Shown one piece after another: positions 51,692 to 61,138 of a stretch of 64,000 nt of DNA (position 1 is its first letter; each line of letters begins with the position of its first letter). This stretch comes from Bacteriovoracaceae bacterium. Its GTDB lineage: Bacteria > Bdellovibrionota > Bacteriovoracia > Bacteriovoracales > Bacteriovoracaceae. The translations under genes and the position numbers were made by a program. The notes under the pieces are model-generated. The model had not been told where the DNA came from. It saw only the letters and a list, made by a program, of their open reading frames with translations, and did not search any database. Location: assembly GCA_013141065.1 (NCBI GenBank), contig JABFRR010000011.1, positions 1 through 64,000 of the forward strand. Reading direction: 5' to 3'.

Positions 51692-52901
51692 GTGAATAAA
51701 AAACTTCAAGATGAACTTAAAATAAAATTATCTGGCGTCCTTCCTGAGCTTAACGAGCGACAGCGAAGAATTTTATTAGCAGCAGAAGCCGAGTCCATAG
51801 GTTATGGTGGAATTAAAATCCTATCTAATATTTCAGGTGCAGCGGTTTCAACAATTCGTCGCGGAATTAAAGAGCTAAAGAAGAAACCTAAAAAATTAAT
51901 ATCTGTTCGAAGAGAAGGTGGCGGACGCAAGCGCTCAGTCGAGACAAATCCAGAATTAACCAAGATTCTACAAGAAATTATCGAACCAGAGACTCGTGGA
52001 GATCCTGAAAATCCACTTAGGTGGACTTGTAAAAGTGTGCGAAATATTTCCGATGCATTAAAAAAAGAAAAATTAGATGTTAGTCATCAGACTGTGGCTT
52101 CGATACTACATGAGCTTGAGTACAGTCTTCAGGGTAATAAAAAACAAAAGAGGGAGCCGACGAGCCAGATCGCAACAGGCAATTTTTATATATAAATAAA
52201 CTTGCAAAGAAATTTTTGAAAAATAACGATCCAGCAATATCCGTGGATGCCAAAAAGAAAGAATTGGTTGGGAATTATAAGAATGTAGGGAGAGAATTAA
52301 GCAAAAAGGGAAAACCGATTGAAGTTAACGGCCATGACTTTCCAGACCCGAAAATCTCAAAAGCCGTCCCTTACGGAGTGTATGATATTGAGATAATAAA
52401 GGCTGGGTTAATGTAGGGATTAGCTCAGACACCGCTGAGTTTGCAGTTGAAAGCATAAGACAGTGGTGGCTAAAGATGGGAAGTAAACGATATCCAGACT
52501 CGACGAAATTATTAATATTTGCTGACGCTGGTGGGAGTAATGGTTACCGATCAAGACTCTGAAAAAAAGAAGTTCAAAAACTATCCAATAGAGAGAATCT
52601 TGAAATTACGGTTTGTCATTTCCCTCCCCGAACGAGCAAGTGGAATAAAATTGAACACAGATTGTTTTCATTTATTAGTATAAACTGGAGAGGAAAACCA
52701 TTACTTTCATATGAGGTAATAATAAATTTAATTGCTTCAACTAAAACCAAAACTGGATTATCAGTTAAGGCCAGACTGGATAAAAAAACATATAAAAAAG
52801 GAATTGAAGTTACTGATCAAGAACTGAAAAAAATTAATCTTCTAAAACATTCTTTTCATGGTGAATGGAATTATACAATAAAACCTAGCACTAAAGCATG
52901 A
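51692..52901 (+). pseudogene. ISAzo13-type (IS630-related) transposase, frameshifted
   Basis: The N-terminal HTH ('NERQRRILLAAEAESIGYGG') starts at GTG 51692. 'NPLRWTCKSVRNISDAL' and 'VSHQTVASILHELEY' follow. The frame breaks about 52190. 'KNVGRELSKKGKPIEVNGHD' comes in another frame. Then 'LLIFADAGGSNGYRSRL', CHFPPRTSKWNKIEHRLFSF with the catalytic Asp/Glu, and an end 'HGEWNYTIKPSTKA'. At least three breaks; inactive. Clear terminal repeats were not found. Confidence 0.85.
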
Positions 52902-53029
52902 CCAAAGAATGAGTACTTATTTTTTGACAAGCCCTTAATAAAGAGCTAGAAGCTGGTTACAAAATGGAAGGAATTCGCATCAAAGAACTGAAACATTAAT
53001 ATTTTATCCGCTACACGATACATTCTCTA

Positions 53030-54262
53030 TTATGAACTCTGTAGTACTGACGAATTATTAATCTCACAAGTTGTTGGTTGAAAAATTTCTTTAAATGGAT
53101 CATTGGCGTACTGATCCCAAAACTCTTTACCTAAATTCATCTCACCAATTGTCATCAAACAAGCATTTAAGGCTTCAAGCATTGATTCTTTTTTGTTCTG
53201 ATCTAAATCTTTACCGATAAAGACAAGCTCTTGAGATCGATCACCAAACATTGAATCCCAGCCAACCTTAAGCTCTTCTGCATCCTTCTCATCTATACCA
53301 AGAGCTGTAAGATCTTGGGCGGCAAGCCATAGACCTTTGACTTCCAAGGTACTCATTCGCCCTGCTTTTGACCAAAGACCAATTAAATGTGGTTGAGTAA
53401 TAATCCAGAAAAATCCTTTTACTCTTATAAAGTTTCTTGGAACCGAATTTATTAGTGTCCAGAATCTTTCTGGATGAAATGGTTTTGGATTTTTAAAGAC
53501 AAAACTTGAAATACCATACTCTTCAGTTTCTTTTGTTTCATGACCACGAAGCTCTTGCATCCAGCCAGGTGAATTTATAGCGTCGTTAAAATTAAAAAGG
53601 CCTGTATTTAAAATACTAGAAAGATCTACTTCTGAATTTCTAGTTTCTATTATGACTGCTTTGGGATTAAGTTTTCTTATTATTCCTAGAACACTTAGTT
53701 TCTCTTCTAAAGAAATTAAATCTATTTTATTAAGAAGAATTACGTTTGCAAATTCTACTTGAGAAAGCAAGAGATCAGTAATTGTTCTCGTATCAAGCTC
53801 TGAAAGTTCCATCTTACGATCTTTAAGATCGGCCGTTTCCATATAGTCATTGAAAAAATTCAATCCATCAACAACGGTGACCATTGTATCTAATTGAGCA
53901 AAATCTCCTAATGAATATCCGTCTTCTGCCTTAAATGTGAAAGTCTCTGCAACTGGAAGGGGTTCAGAAATACCCGTTGACTCAATGACCAAGTAATCAA
54001 ATTTTTTCTCTTCGGCGAGTTTTCTAATTTCAACGAGCAAATCTTCTCTCAATGTACAACAAATGCAACCATTACTCATTTCAACTAGTTTTTCTTCAGT
54101 CCGAATTAAATCAGCATCAATATTAACTTCACTCATATCGTTTACAATAACAGCTATTTTTTTTCCATGATTTTCTTTTAGGATGTAATTCAACAGTGTT
54201 GTTTTTCCAGCACCTAAAAAACCACTTAAGACAGTAACTGGCAATTTTTGTGTCATTCTCAA
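53030..54262 (-). CDS. COG0523 GTPase, long subtype, copy 3
   Basis: 410 residues: GFLGAGKTT, '[16 protein letters not shown]', '[17 protein letters not shown]', LNKIDLI and the CobW C-terminal domain. Nearly the same in its first 130 residues as the gene at 38674. Last gene of the znuCBA operon (3-base gap after znuA), a direct link with zinc import. Confidence 0.92.
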   Translation of the reverse strand: MRMTQKLPVTVLSGFLGAGKTTLLNYILKENHGKKIAVIVNDMSEVNIDADLIRTEEKLVEMSNGCICCTLREDLLVEIRKLAEEKKFDYLVIESTGISEPLPVAETFTFKAEDGYSLGDFAQLDTMVTVVDGLNFFNDYMETADLKDRKMELSELDTRTITDLLLSQVEFANVILLNKIDLISLEEKLSVLGIIRKLNPKAVIIETRNSEVDLSSILNTGLFNFNDAINSPGWMQELRGHETKETEEYGISSFVFKNPKPFHPERFWTLINSVPRNFIRVKGFFWIITQPHLIGLWSKAGRMSTLEVKGLWLAAQDLTALGIDEKDAEELKVGWDSMFGDRSQELVFIGKDLDQNKKESMLEALNACLMTIGEMNLGKEFWDQYANDPFKEIFQPTTCEINNSSVLQSS

Positions 54263-54265
54263 TCC

Positions 54266-55111
54266 TTAATTAAAAATTTTATTAAAATTACTCTGAAGTA
54301 ATTCGTAATATGTTTTACAGCCATCAATCTTGAGACTTAAAGCATCTGCACATAATGATCCTGAAATCTTAAGGCCAGTGTCTTTTGTAATCATCTCTAA
54401 GTTTCTAGGGTCTGCCATATTTTCTAAGAATATTTTCTGCACTCTCTTTTGCTTAATTTCTGAAATAATATTTGCGACGTCTTTCGCCGAAGGTTCACTT
54501 TCCGTTGAGACACTATGTGGAGCAATAAACTTAACTTCGTAAGCCTGACCAAAATACTCAAAGGCATCATGAGATGTTAAAACAACAAATGAATCAATTT
54601 TATTTTTTTTAAGAAATCTTTTATTAGATTCATACAAAAGGGTAATCTTGCGGGTTTGAGTAATGTACCTCTCTTCAAAAAACTTTCTCTCCTTTGGCAA
54701 GGCCCGACTTAATGCCTGAAAAATATTTTTATAATAAATTAAACCATTTCTAGGATCATGCCATGCATGCGGATCAATCTCACCTTGGATTGATTTTAGA
54801 GGAGTAATTCCATCACTAGCAACAACTACATTTTTATTCTGTGAGCCTATTAACTTCTCAATTGAACCTTCAAAGCCCATAGCATTGATAAAAACAAGAT
54901 CTGCCTTGTTGATTTTGACTGAATCTTGAGCTGTTGGACTATAGGTATGCGCATCTGCATCTGGTCCAACAATTCCGACAACTGATATTTTATCACCACC
55001 TATTGCTGAAACCATATCTTTCAAAATTGAAAAACTAGCAACTACTTTTAATTCAGCATAGGCAGACATTGGTAATAAAAGAAAATAAAATATCAATAAA
55101 TACTTAAGCAT
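54266..55111 (-). CDS. znuA: Zinc ABC transporter substrate-binding protein
   Basis: 281 residues, signal peptide (about 1-19). 'SFSILKDMVSAIGGDKISV' and metal ligands in 'DADAHTYSPT', 'DPHAWHDPRNG', 'LTSHDAFEYFG' and the late Asp/Glu region. Cluster A-I (ZnuA/TroA). Lacks the His-rich loop of E. coli ZnuA, so Mn/Fe transport cannot be excluded by sequence alone; the Zur-type boxes argue for zinc. Overlaps znuB by 8 bases. Confidence 0.88.
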   Translation of the reverse strand: MLKYLLIFYFLLLPMSAYAELKVVASFSILKDMVSAIGGDKISVVGIVGPDADAHTYSPTAQDSVKINKADLVFINAMGFEGSIEKLIGSQNKNVVVASDGITPLKSIQGEIDPHAWHDPRNGLIYYKNIFQALSRALPKERKFFEERYITQTRKITLLYESNKRFLKKNKIDSFVVLTSHDAFEYFGQAYEVKFIAPHSVSTESEPSAKDVANIISEIKQKRVQKIFLENMADPRNLEMITKDTGLKISGSLCADALSLKIDGCKTYYELLQSNFNKIFN

Positions 55112-55958
55112 TTAAAACTCCTTTACTTGAAAAAAACTTTTGAACTAAGAATATAATTATAAAAATGATACCAAGGCATAATATGATTGATGACCCTATT
55201 GGCCCTGAATAGTGAAAGGAGAATAAAATACCTATGTATAAGCCTACTATTGAAAAGATAAAGCTAATCAAAGATTGCTTTAGCAAAGATCTAGAAAATA
55301 GTCTTGCGATTGCTTGTGGAATAATTAGAAAACCAAACCCAAGAAGAGTTCCTAGATTAACAAACGTAAAAACAAGATTTTGATATACTGTAAAAAAGAA
55401 AATAAATCTGATTATTTTGGTATTAAATCCTCGATTATTTAAATACTCATAGTCTACGCTTTCAAAAATGATTAATCGTCTAAACAAGAGCAATTGTATC
55501 AAAGTAAATGCCGAGGAACAGGCTACAAAAAAGATGTTCTCATTATTGCTTGAAAGTATCGAACCAAAAAGAATGTGATAGAGATCAATTTTATTTTTTC
55601 CGATTGAAATCAGATAAACACCAAGTGCTAATGAAAGAACAAAGATTACAGCAAGGTGAAAATCTTCCTCACCGCTTTCGGTTTTACTTAAAAAAACAAA
55701 AATTAAAGATAGAACAAATGCAGCCGCCACACCTCCCAAGATCATCATTTGATAATTAAAACCAAAAAATAAATAACATATGGCCACCCCAGGAAGAATA
55801 GCATGTGAAAAAGAGTCTCCAATCAATGACATTCTTTTGTTAACTAAAAAAACACCTACTGGAGACAAGCCTATCGCATTAATGACTCCCAAAATTAGAG
55901 AACGAGATAAAAAGTCATATTCAACAAATGGCTTTATTAAGAAGTCGTATATGATCAT
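55104..55958 (-). CDS. znuB: Zinc ABC transporter permease
   Basis: 284 residues with about eight transmembrane helices and the ABC-3 permease signature: 'VFLVNKRMSLIGDSFSHAIL' and 'VFTFVNLGTLLGFGFLIIPQ'. Pairs with ZnuC; overlaps it by 4 bases. Confidence 0.9.
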   Translation of the reverse strand: MIIYDFLIKPFVEYDFLSRSLILGVINAIGLSPVGVFLVNKRMSLIGDSFSHAILPGVAICYLFFGFNYQMMILGGVAAAFVLSLIFVFLSKTESGEEDFHLAVIFVLSLALGVYLISIGKNKIDLYHILFGSILSSNNENIFFVACSSAFTLIQLLLFRRLIIFESVDYEYLNNRGFNTKIIRFIFFFTVYQNLVFTFVNLGTLLGFGFLIIPQAIARLFSRSLLKQSLISFIFSIVGLYIGILFSFHYSGPIGSSIILCLGIIFIIIFLVQKFFSSKGVLNA

Positions 55959-56572
55959 ATTGTCCTAAATTCTTTCAAGTCATAAATATTCGCATTAAAA
56001 ATGGCCATATCCTCAATGTCATGCAAAACCATCAAAATGGTTTTGTCCTTTGCTAAGCGTTTAATCAGATTTGATAAAAAAAACTTGTTGGATTCATCTA
56101 AAAAATTAAATGGTTCATCTAAAAGCAAGATTCTTGAATCTTCTAGAATCATTCTTCCAAACAAACATCTTTGATAAAGACCACCCGAAAGTTCATTAAT
56201 GTACTTATTCTTATGCTCATCCAAGCCAAGTTCACTTAAAATTTTACTCACTCGCTGTCGGTCAATTTTAAAGAATAAACTTTTACCAAGAAGCCCCATC
56301 GAAACAAAATCAAAAACACGTATTGGAAAATCAAAATTGGTTTTGTTCATTTGCGGAAGATATGACGATTCACAACTTGAAAACATTTCATGGTACTCAA
56401 CACTTCCGTGCATTGCTTTTTTGATACCACAAATAGTTTTTAAAAGAGTCGTCTTGCCTGACCCATTTGGACCCTTAATTATCGAGATTTGGTTTTCGGG
56501 AAAGATCCAATTAAGATTTTTAACAACTGAATGATTATTATATCCTATTTCTAAATTTTTAAGCTTAATCAC
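55955..56572 (-). CDS. znuC: Zinc ABC transporter ATP-binding protein
   Basis: 205 residues from a GTG start (GGAGAAATGAGACTGTG; the nearby ATG is out of frame). Walker A GPNGSGKTT, Q-loop LPQM, signature LSGGLYQR, Walker B RILLLDEPFNFLD, and HD in MVLHDIED. First gene of the operon, downstream of two Zur-type boxes and a leader hairpin. Confidence 0.9.
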   Translation of the reverse strand: MIKLKNLEIGYNNHSVVKNLNWIFPENQISIIKGPNGSGKTTLLKTICGIKKAMHGSVEYHEMFSSCESSYLPQMNKTNFDFPIRVFDFVSMGLLGKSLFFKIDRQRVSKILSELGLDEHKNKYINELSGGLYQRCLFGRMILEDSRILLLDEPFNFLDESNKFFLSNLIKRLAKDKTILMVLHDIEDMAIFNANIYDLKEFRTI

Positions 56573-56590
56573 AGTCTCATTTCTCCAAGA

Positions 56591-56620
56591 TGAGGGGCGT
56601 AATAAATTACGGCCCCCTCA
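56591..56620 (-). promoter_or_regulatory. Hairpin in the znuC leader
   Basis: TGAGGGG-CGTAAT pairs with ATTACG-GCCCCCTCA with a 1-2 base bulge, 12-13 pairs around an AA loop. In the znuC transcript it lies about 20 bases before the GTG start, just before the ribosome site. It may affect translation or protect the mRNA; no T-tract follows. Confidence 0.5.
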
Positions 56621-56679
56621 AGTATTCATCGCTTCATGTTACGGGTATGAGACTCTGAATTCATAAAACATACATGAAA

Positions 56680-56719
56680 CGCAACTCAGTTGCAATTAAA
56701 ATTTGCAAACTACTTGCAT
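56680..56719. promoter_or_regulatory. Two Zur-type boxes between znuC and the NicO gene
   Basis: CGCAACTCAGTTGCAAT (56680-56696) and TGCAAACTACTTGCATT (56704-56720). The first is nearer znuC, the second 36 bases before the NicO start. Likely one per divergent promoter. Confidence 0.78.
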
Positions 56720-56755
56720 TTAAGATAAGTTAACACTTTGTAGGCAGGAGACCAA

Positions 56756-57409
56756 ATGCTCATTAGTTCATTCTTTTTAGGAATGCTTCATGCTCTAGAA
56801 CCAGGTCACGGAAAAGGTGCCATGGCTGCAATTGCATTTAGTCGTCAATTAAAGATTAAATCCATATTAATTTTTTCTTTTTTTAATTTTTTAACCCATA
56901 CATTCTTTGCTGGAGCTATTGCGACTGCTTTCGCTGTCATTTTTCAACATTCGAAAACTGCTGAAGATTATCTGTCAAGCTTAAGTCATGCCTTATCCTG
57001 GCTTATTATCATGTCAGGAATTGTTTTACTTGCTTATGCAATAAGAAGCAAATCTAAGAATCTAGCAAAAAATTGCTGTGATGATAATTACTTGATCGTT
57101 CAAAAACAAATCAATAATCCAAAAAAGCTTTTTCTTTTGGCATTTTCGATTGGCTTAATACCCTGCCCTACTGCAATTATTTCATTAATTGCCGGTATTA
57201 ATTCCGGTTATATATATGGTGCTATACTCAGCGTAATAATTTTTGGGATAGGTGTATCCACATCCCTTTTAATCTTATTAATTGTCGTCAACAAAACTGC
57301 AAAAAAACTTCAATTGATTAAAGGACAAATGCAAATCGCAAACTATTATCTGCATATTCAAGCTGTCTTTATTCTTTTAATAGGATTAATAAACCTTAAA
57401 GGCCATTAA
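56756..57409 (+). CDS. NicO-family (RcnA/HupE-like) metal transporter
   Basis: 217 residues, six transmembrane helices. Diagnostic 'GMLHALEPGHGKGAMAAIAF' (about 9-28) with the HxxxDH-like metal motif, and 'SIGLIPCPTAIISLIAGINSG' (about 133-153). Known members move Ni/Co; in a Zur-type operon with two COG0523 genes it probably moves Zn or Co. AGGAG ribosome site. Overlaps the next gene by 1 base. Confidence 0.82.
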   Translation: MLISSFFLGMLHALEPGHGKGAMAAIAFSRQLKIKSILIFSFFNFLTHTFFAGAIATAFAVIFQHSKTAEDYLSSLSHALSWLIIMSGIVLLAYAIRSKSKNLAKNCCDDNYLIVQKQINNPKKLFLLAFSIGLIPCPTAIISLIAGINSGYIYGAILSVIIFGIGVSTSLLILLIVVNKTAKKLQLIKGQMQIANYYLHIQAVFILLIGLINLKGH

Positions 57410-58392
57410 TGATAAATAAAATACCAGTGACGATCTTAACAGGCTATTTAGGAAGTGGTAAAACAACGATTCTTAACTACATCCTAAAAGAAAACCATGG
57501 AAAAAAAATAGCTGTCATTGAAAACGAATTCGGTGAAAAAAATATTGATTCAGAATTTGTTATTCATCAAAAAGAAAATATCTACCAAATGACCAATGGG
57601 TGCATCTGTTGCAACGTAAGAGATGATTTAGTAAAAACATTACAGGATATAATTAAGCTCAATTATAATTTTGAATCCATTATTATTGAAACAACTGGTG
57701 TAGCAGACCCCAATCCAATACTTCATACCTTTAAGCAAATTGCATTTTTAGGAGAACATTTCGAAATCGACTCGATTATATGTGTAATAGATTCAAAAAA
57801 CATTCAAAGGCAAATAGAGCGCAGTATTGAAGTGAAAAAGCAAATCTCTTCAAGCAATCTCTACGTCCTAAGTAAAGCCGACCTCGCCTCTAATGAAGAA
57901 ATCATTTGGGCCCAAAATAAAATCATGTCCTTAAACCCATCTGCCGAGACCCACCTTTCAAGTAATGCCAATTTTGATATTGATAAGATTTTCATGAGAG
58001 GCTTATTTCGTACAAAAATTGCAGTTCCAGCATTTTTTAAGAAACCCAGATCTGCGATGCCTATATTCACTAAAATTCAGAATGCAGATCATGAAGAAGG
58101 CGTTGAATCCATGTCACTTGAACTTGCAGGAAAAATGGATGAAATGCTATTAAATCTCTGGCTGAATATACTTTTTGAGAGGGCTTCTGATGAAATTTAT
58201 AGAATGAAGGGCATTCTGTTTCTTGACGACAATTTACAAAAAACATTTTTGCAGTGTGTGCATGATTTCGTTGAATTAGTTCCTTCAGATGATATTACAG
58301 ATCAAGACCTGAAAATTAATCAAATTGTAATCATTGGAAAAAACTTAAATCGCGAAATGATAGAAATTGGCTTTAAAAGCTGCATTAAGTAA
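57409..58392 (+). CDS. COG0523 GTPase, YjiA-like subtype, copy 2
   Basis: 327 residues: GYLGSGKTT, 'AVIENEFGEKNIDSEFVI', 'MTNGCICCNVRDDLVKTL', 'IETTGVADPNPILHTF' and SKADLA. C-terminal domain with 'IYRMKGILFLDD' and 'QIVIIGKNL'. Starts at the NicO stop; coupled to that transporter. Confidence 0.9.
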   Translation: MINKIPVTILTGYLGSGKTTILNYILKENHGKKIAVIENEFGEKNIDSEFVIHQKENIYQMTNGCICCNVRDDLVKTLQDIIKLNYNFESIIIETTGVADPNPILHTFKQIAFLGEHFEIDSIICVIDSKNIQRQIERSIEVKKQISSSNLYVLSKADLASNEEIIWAQNKIMSLNPSAETHLSSNANFDIDKIFMRGLFRTKIAVPAFFKKPRSAMPIFTKIQNADHEEGVESMSLELAGKMDEMLLNLWLNILFERASDEIYRMKGILFLDDNLQKTFLQCVHDFVELVPSDDITDQDLKINQIVIIGKNLNREMIEIGFKSCIK

Positions 58393-58415
58393 ATAACTAA
58401 CAAAAGAGGTTTTAA

Positions 58416-59750
58416 ATGGATAAAAGAATTCCCGTCACAATACTTACTGGTTTTTTAGGATCAGGAAAAACAACTCTGTTAAATTACATATTAACTCAAA
58501 ATCACGGTAAAAAAATTGCCGTGATTGAAAACGAATTTGGTGAAATTGGAATTGATAATGAGATTGTCGTCAATGCTGAAGAAGAAATTTTTGAGATGAA
58601 CAATGGTTGCATCTGCTGTACCGTTCGAGGCGACCTCATTCGAATTCTTGGAAAACTGTCAAAAAAGAAAGAAAAGTTCGACTATGTTATTATTGAAACT
58701 ACTGGACTTGCTGACCCTGCGCCCGTGGCACAGACATTTTTTGTAGATGATGACATTAAAAGAGATTTTAGACTAGATGGTATTGTTACACTAATAGATT
58801 CAAAACATTTTAGCCAGCACATCGAAACTGACAAAGAATGTCTAGAGCAAATTGCTTTTGCAGATGTAATTTTATTAAACAAAACTGACCTCGTAAGTGC
58901 TTTAGAACTTATCGTTATAGAAAATAAAGTTAAAGCAATTAATAATCAGGCTAAAATGTTTCAAACAAAAAATGCTAATATCGATATCAATGCAATCCTA
59001 GAGGTCGGTGGCTTTAATTTTGATAGGGCAATGGAAATAAAGCCAACATTTCTTGAAAAAGAATATCCTTTCGAGTGGATTGGATTTACAGAACTGAATA
59101 AGGGGGATTATGAAATCAAACTTAAAGAGGGGCCTGATAATAGTTTAAAACTTGGTTTTAAACTATTTGCAAAAGAAGTAAACATAGAAACACTGGAAGA
59201 TCATTTTTCGACTATTATGTCAGAACGCCCTGCACCTTCAACAAGCGGCCATATTTTACTACCCAATAATGAACTAATAAATTTAGATTTATCAAAAGGT
59301 AATGATTTTCTTTTAAAAATGACTATCCATGAAAAATCTTTCTTCGCTCTTTCTAGTCAACATCATCCTGATGAATTTTCACTAATTTTAAAAAGTTCAG
59401 ATCAAAATGAAATCAAGTTTCCTTTGCAGAAAAATTACTCTGGTGGCCATGAGCATGACAATGAAATTACGTCAGTTGGCATTGAAGCAGAGGGAGAACT
59501 AGATCCGGAAAAATTTGATAAATGGATAGGCCAGTTACTTAAAACGAAGGGAGCAGATATTTTTCGATCAAAAGGAATTTTATCACTTAAAGGAGAACCA
59601 CTACGCTACATTTTCCAAGGTGTTCACATGCTTCACGAAGGTACCTATGATGAGCCGTGGAAGGGCAAAACACTTAATCAACTTATTTTTATTGGTAAAA
59701 ATCTTGATCGCAAAGAACTCAACGAAGGCTTTAAGCAATGTCTAGTATAA
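58416..59750 (+). CDS. COG0523 GTPase with a large internal insertion
   Basis: 444 residues, about 110 more than its paralogues. GFLGSGKTT, 'AVIENEFGEIGIDNEIVV', 'NNGCICCTVRGDLIRIL', 'ETTGLADPAPVAQTFF' and NKTDLV are intact. The CobW C-terminal end is intact too ('IFRSKGILSLKGE', 'QLIFIGKNLDRK'). Between them (about 208-345) is an extra beta-rich segment with SSQHHPDE and SGGHEHDNE, possible metal ligands. Probably a metallochaperone with a client- or metal-binding insert. Overlaps the WD40 gene by 13 bases. Confidence 0.88.
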   Translation: MDKRIPVTILTGFLGSGKTTLLNYILTQNHGKKIAVIENEFGEIGIDNEIVVNAEEEIFEMNNGCICCTVRGDLIRILGKLSKKKEKFDYVIIETTGLADPAPVAQTFFVDDDIKRDFRLDGIVTLIDSKHFSQHIETDKECLEQIAFADVILLNKTDLVSALELIVIENKVKAINNQAKMFQTKNANIDINAILEVGGFNFDRAMEIKPTFLEKEYPFEWIGFTELNKGDYEIKLKEGPDNSLKLGFKLFAKEVNIETLEDHFSTIMSERPAPSTSGHILLPNNELINLDLSKGNDFLLKMTIHEKSFFALSSQHHPDEFSLILKSSDQNEIKFPLQKNYSGGHEHDNEITSVGIEAEGELDPEKFDKWIGQLLKTKGADIFRSKGILSLKGEPLRYIFQGVHMLHEGTYDEPWKGKTLNQLIFIGKNLDRKELNEGFKQCLV

Positions 59751-60790
59751 ATTTAGATGGAAATGCAATTCCTATTATTAATCCAACTTGGGTTCAAAGA
59801 GTTGATTCTCCTGTAATTTGTATAGAACATAGTCCTAACGATGATGTACTTATAATAGGACTTGATGATGGTTATATACTTATCTTTAACTCCAAGACTG
59901 GTGAATTCACAGATAAGATAAAGGCACACGAGAAAGCTTGTTCAAGTGTTAAGTTCAACAAAAACGGTAATTGTTTTGTATCAATTTCTGAAGACGGCAG
60001 TTTTTCAATTTTTGAAAAAAACGAAATAACAAAATCCTTTATTAAATTTTCGAATAATAAGCTTTCTGAACGATGGCTAGAGCATGTAAGTTGGTCGCAA
60101 TCAGACGACGTTATAATCTGTGCTGGGAAAGAAGTTTGGGTGTACATAACTTCAACGAAAAGCATGATTAAACTTGGAGAGCTTTCTTCTACGATAACAG
60201 GAATTTCTTGGATAAATAAAAATGAATTTGTAGTGTGTGCTTATGGTGGTTTGGCAATATTTTCAATTTTGACTAAGTCATTATTGGAAAAAATTCCCTA
60301 CATTGGCTCATTAATTTCGGTCGTTGTCTCCCCAGGAGAAAAGTACATTGTAGCTTCGGCCCAAGACAAAAGCATCATGATCTGGGAAATTAAAACTAAA
60401 AAATCTCTCATTATGAGTGGCTTTGAATCTAAATCAAACTATTTAAGTTTTCATCATAAAGGATTATCTATGGCAAATGCCTGTGGTGAAAGTATTTCTG
60501 TTTGGGATTATTCTAACAAAGGCCCGGCAGGAAAAATGCCCGTTGAGTTAACATCACTTAACGGAGCGGTTACTGATTTAAAATTTTCTCGCAATCATGA
60601 TTACCTTTTATGCTGTAACGAATCAGGAGTACTTGCATTTTGGAATCCTTCAAAGTCACTATACCCTCTTGCCATCAGTGGTATTTCCGAACATATTATA
60701 AATGTTGCAACATGGAACCATACAGATTCTGTTGCCTATATTGGGCTACAGAAAGGGATTATTGCTGCCATTCCGATGCTACAACCATAA
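59738..60790 (+). CDS. WD40-repeat protein
   Basis: 350 residues, no signal. Seven or so blade-like repeats with ends such as 'LIIGLDDGYILIFNSKTGEF', 'VSISEDGSFSIFEKN', 'SAQDKSIMIWEIKT', 'ACGESISVWDY' and 'CNESGVLAFWNPS'. A scaffold propeller. Co-encoded with a COG0523 gene, as at 47.4-49.4 kb, suggesting complexes between GTPase and propeller. Confidence 0.88.
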   Translation: MSSINLDGNAIPIINPTWVQRVDSPVICIEHSPNDDVLIIGLDDGYILIFNSKTGEFTDKIKAHEKACSSVKFNKNGNCFVSISEDGSFSIFEKNEITKSFIKFSNNKLSERWLEHVSWSQSDDVIICAGKEVWVYITSTKSMIKLGELSSTITGISWINKNEFVVCAYGGLAIFSILTKSLLEKIPYIGSLISVVVSPGEKYIVASAQDKSIMIWEIKTKKSLIMSGFESKSNYLSFHHKGLSMANACGESISVWDYSNKGPAGKMPVELTSLNGAVTDLKFSRNHDYLLCCNESGVLAFWNPSKSLYPLAISGISEHIINVATWNHTDSVAYIGLQKGIIAAIPMLQP

Positions 60791-60812
60791 AAATATGGAT
60801 AAAATTGCGTTT

Positions 60813-61010
60813 CTATCTTTTTTTAAATCCAAAAGGACAATGTCGACACCCCATCTTGCAACACTTTCTTAAGTGTTGCAGATAATACGTCGTAGAAATC
60901 TTTTCTCCTGTTTTTGGATCAATATAATAATTTTCCTTAACAAGTGAAGCTTCTTTATTCAGTAGCTCACAAAGTGACTTATACTCATTATTTGCTTTTT
61001 TTTTGTTCAT
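60813..61010 (-). CDS. DUF5522 small cysteine-rich protein
   Basis: 65 residues: 'VKENYYIDPKTGEKISTTYY' and the Cys-rich signature 'LRKCCKMGCRHCPFGF' (CC-x3-C-x2-C), typical of DUF5522. Probably metal-binding. Its promoter region contains a Zur-type box (61051). Confidence 0.8.
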   Translation of the reverse strand: MNKKKANNEYKSLCELLNKEASLVKENYYIDPKTGEKISTTYYLQHLRKCCKMGCRHCPFGFKKR

Positions 61011-61050
61011 TTCTTACCTATGGATATACCATTAACTACAATTATTGACA

Positions 61051-61068
61051 ATGCGACTTACTTGCAAT
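61051..61068. promoter_or_regulatory. Zur-type box (weaker) between DUF5522 and the thioredoxin-like gene
   Basis: ATGCGACTTACTTGCAAT, two mismatches from the palindrome consensus. Located in the divergent gap 61011-61138. Confidence 0.6.
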
Positions 61069-61138
61069 TAGTTTATTAAAACCTACTCTGATTAAATATT
61101 AACGCTGCAAGGAACGAACCTCATAAAATGGATAAAAA

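Noticed and set aside
52936-52999. Short frame ending 'MEGIRIKELKH' after the ISAzo13 remnant
   Set aside because: Could be the tail of an interrupted acetyltransferase-like gene, but about 20 residues are too few to support.
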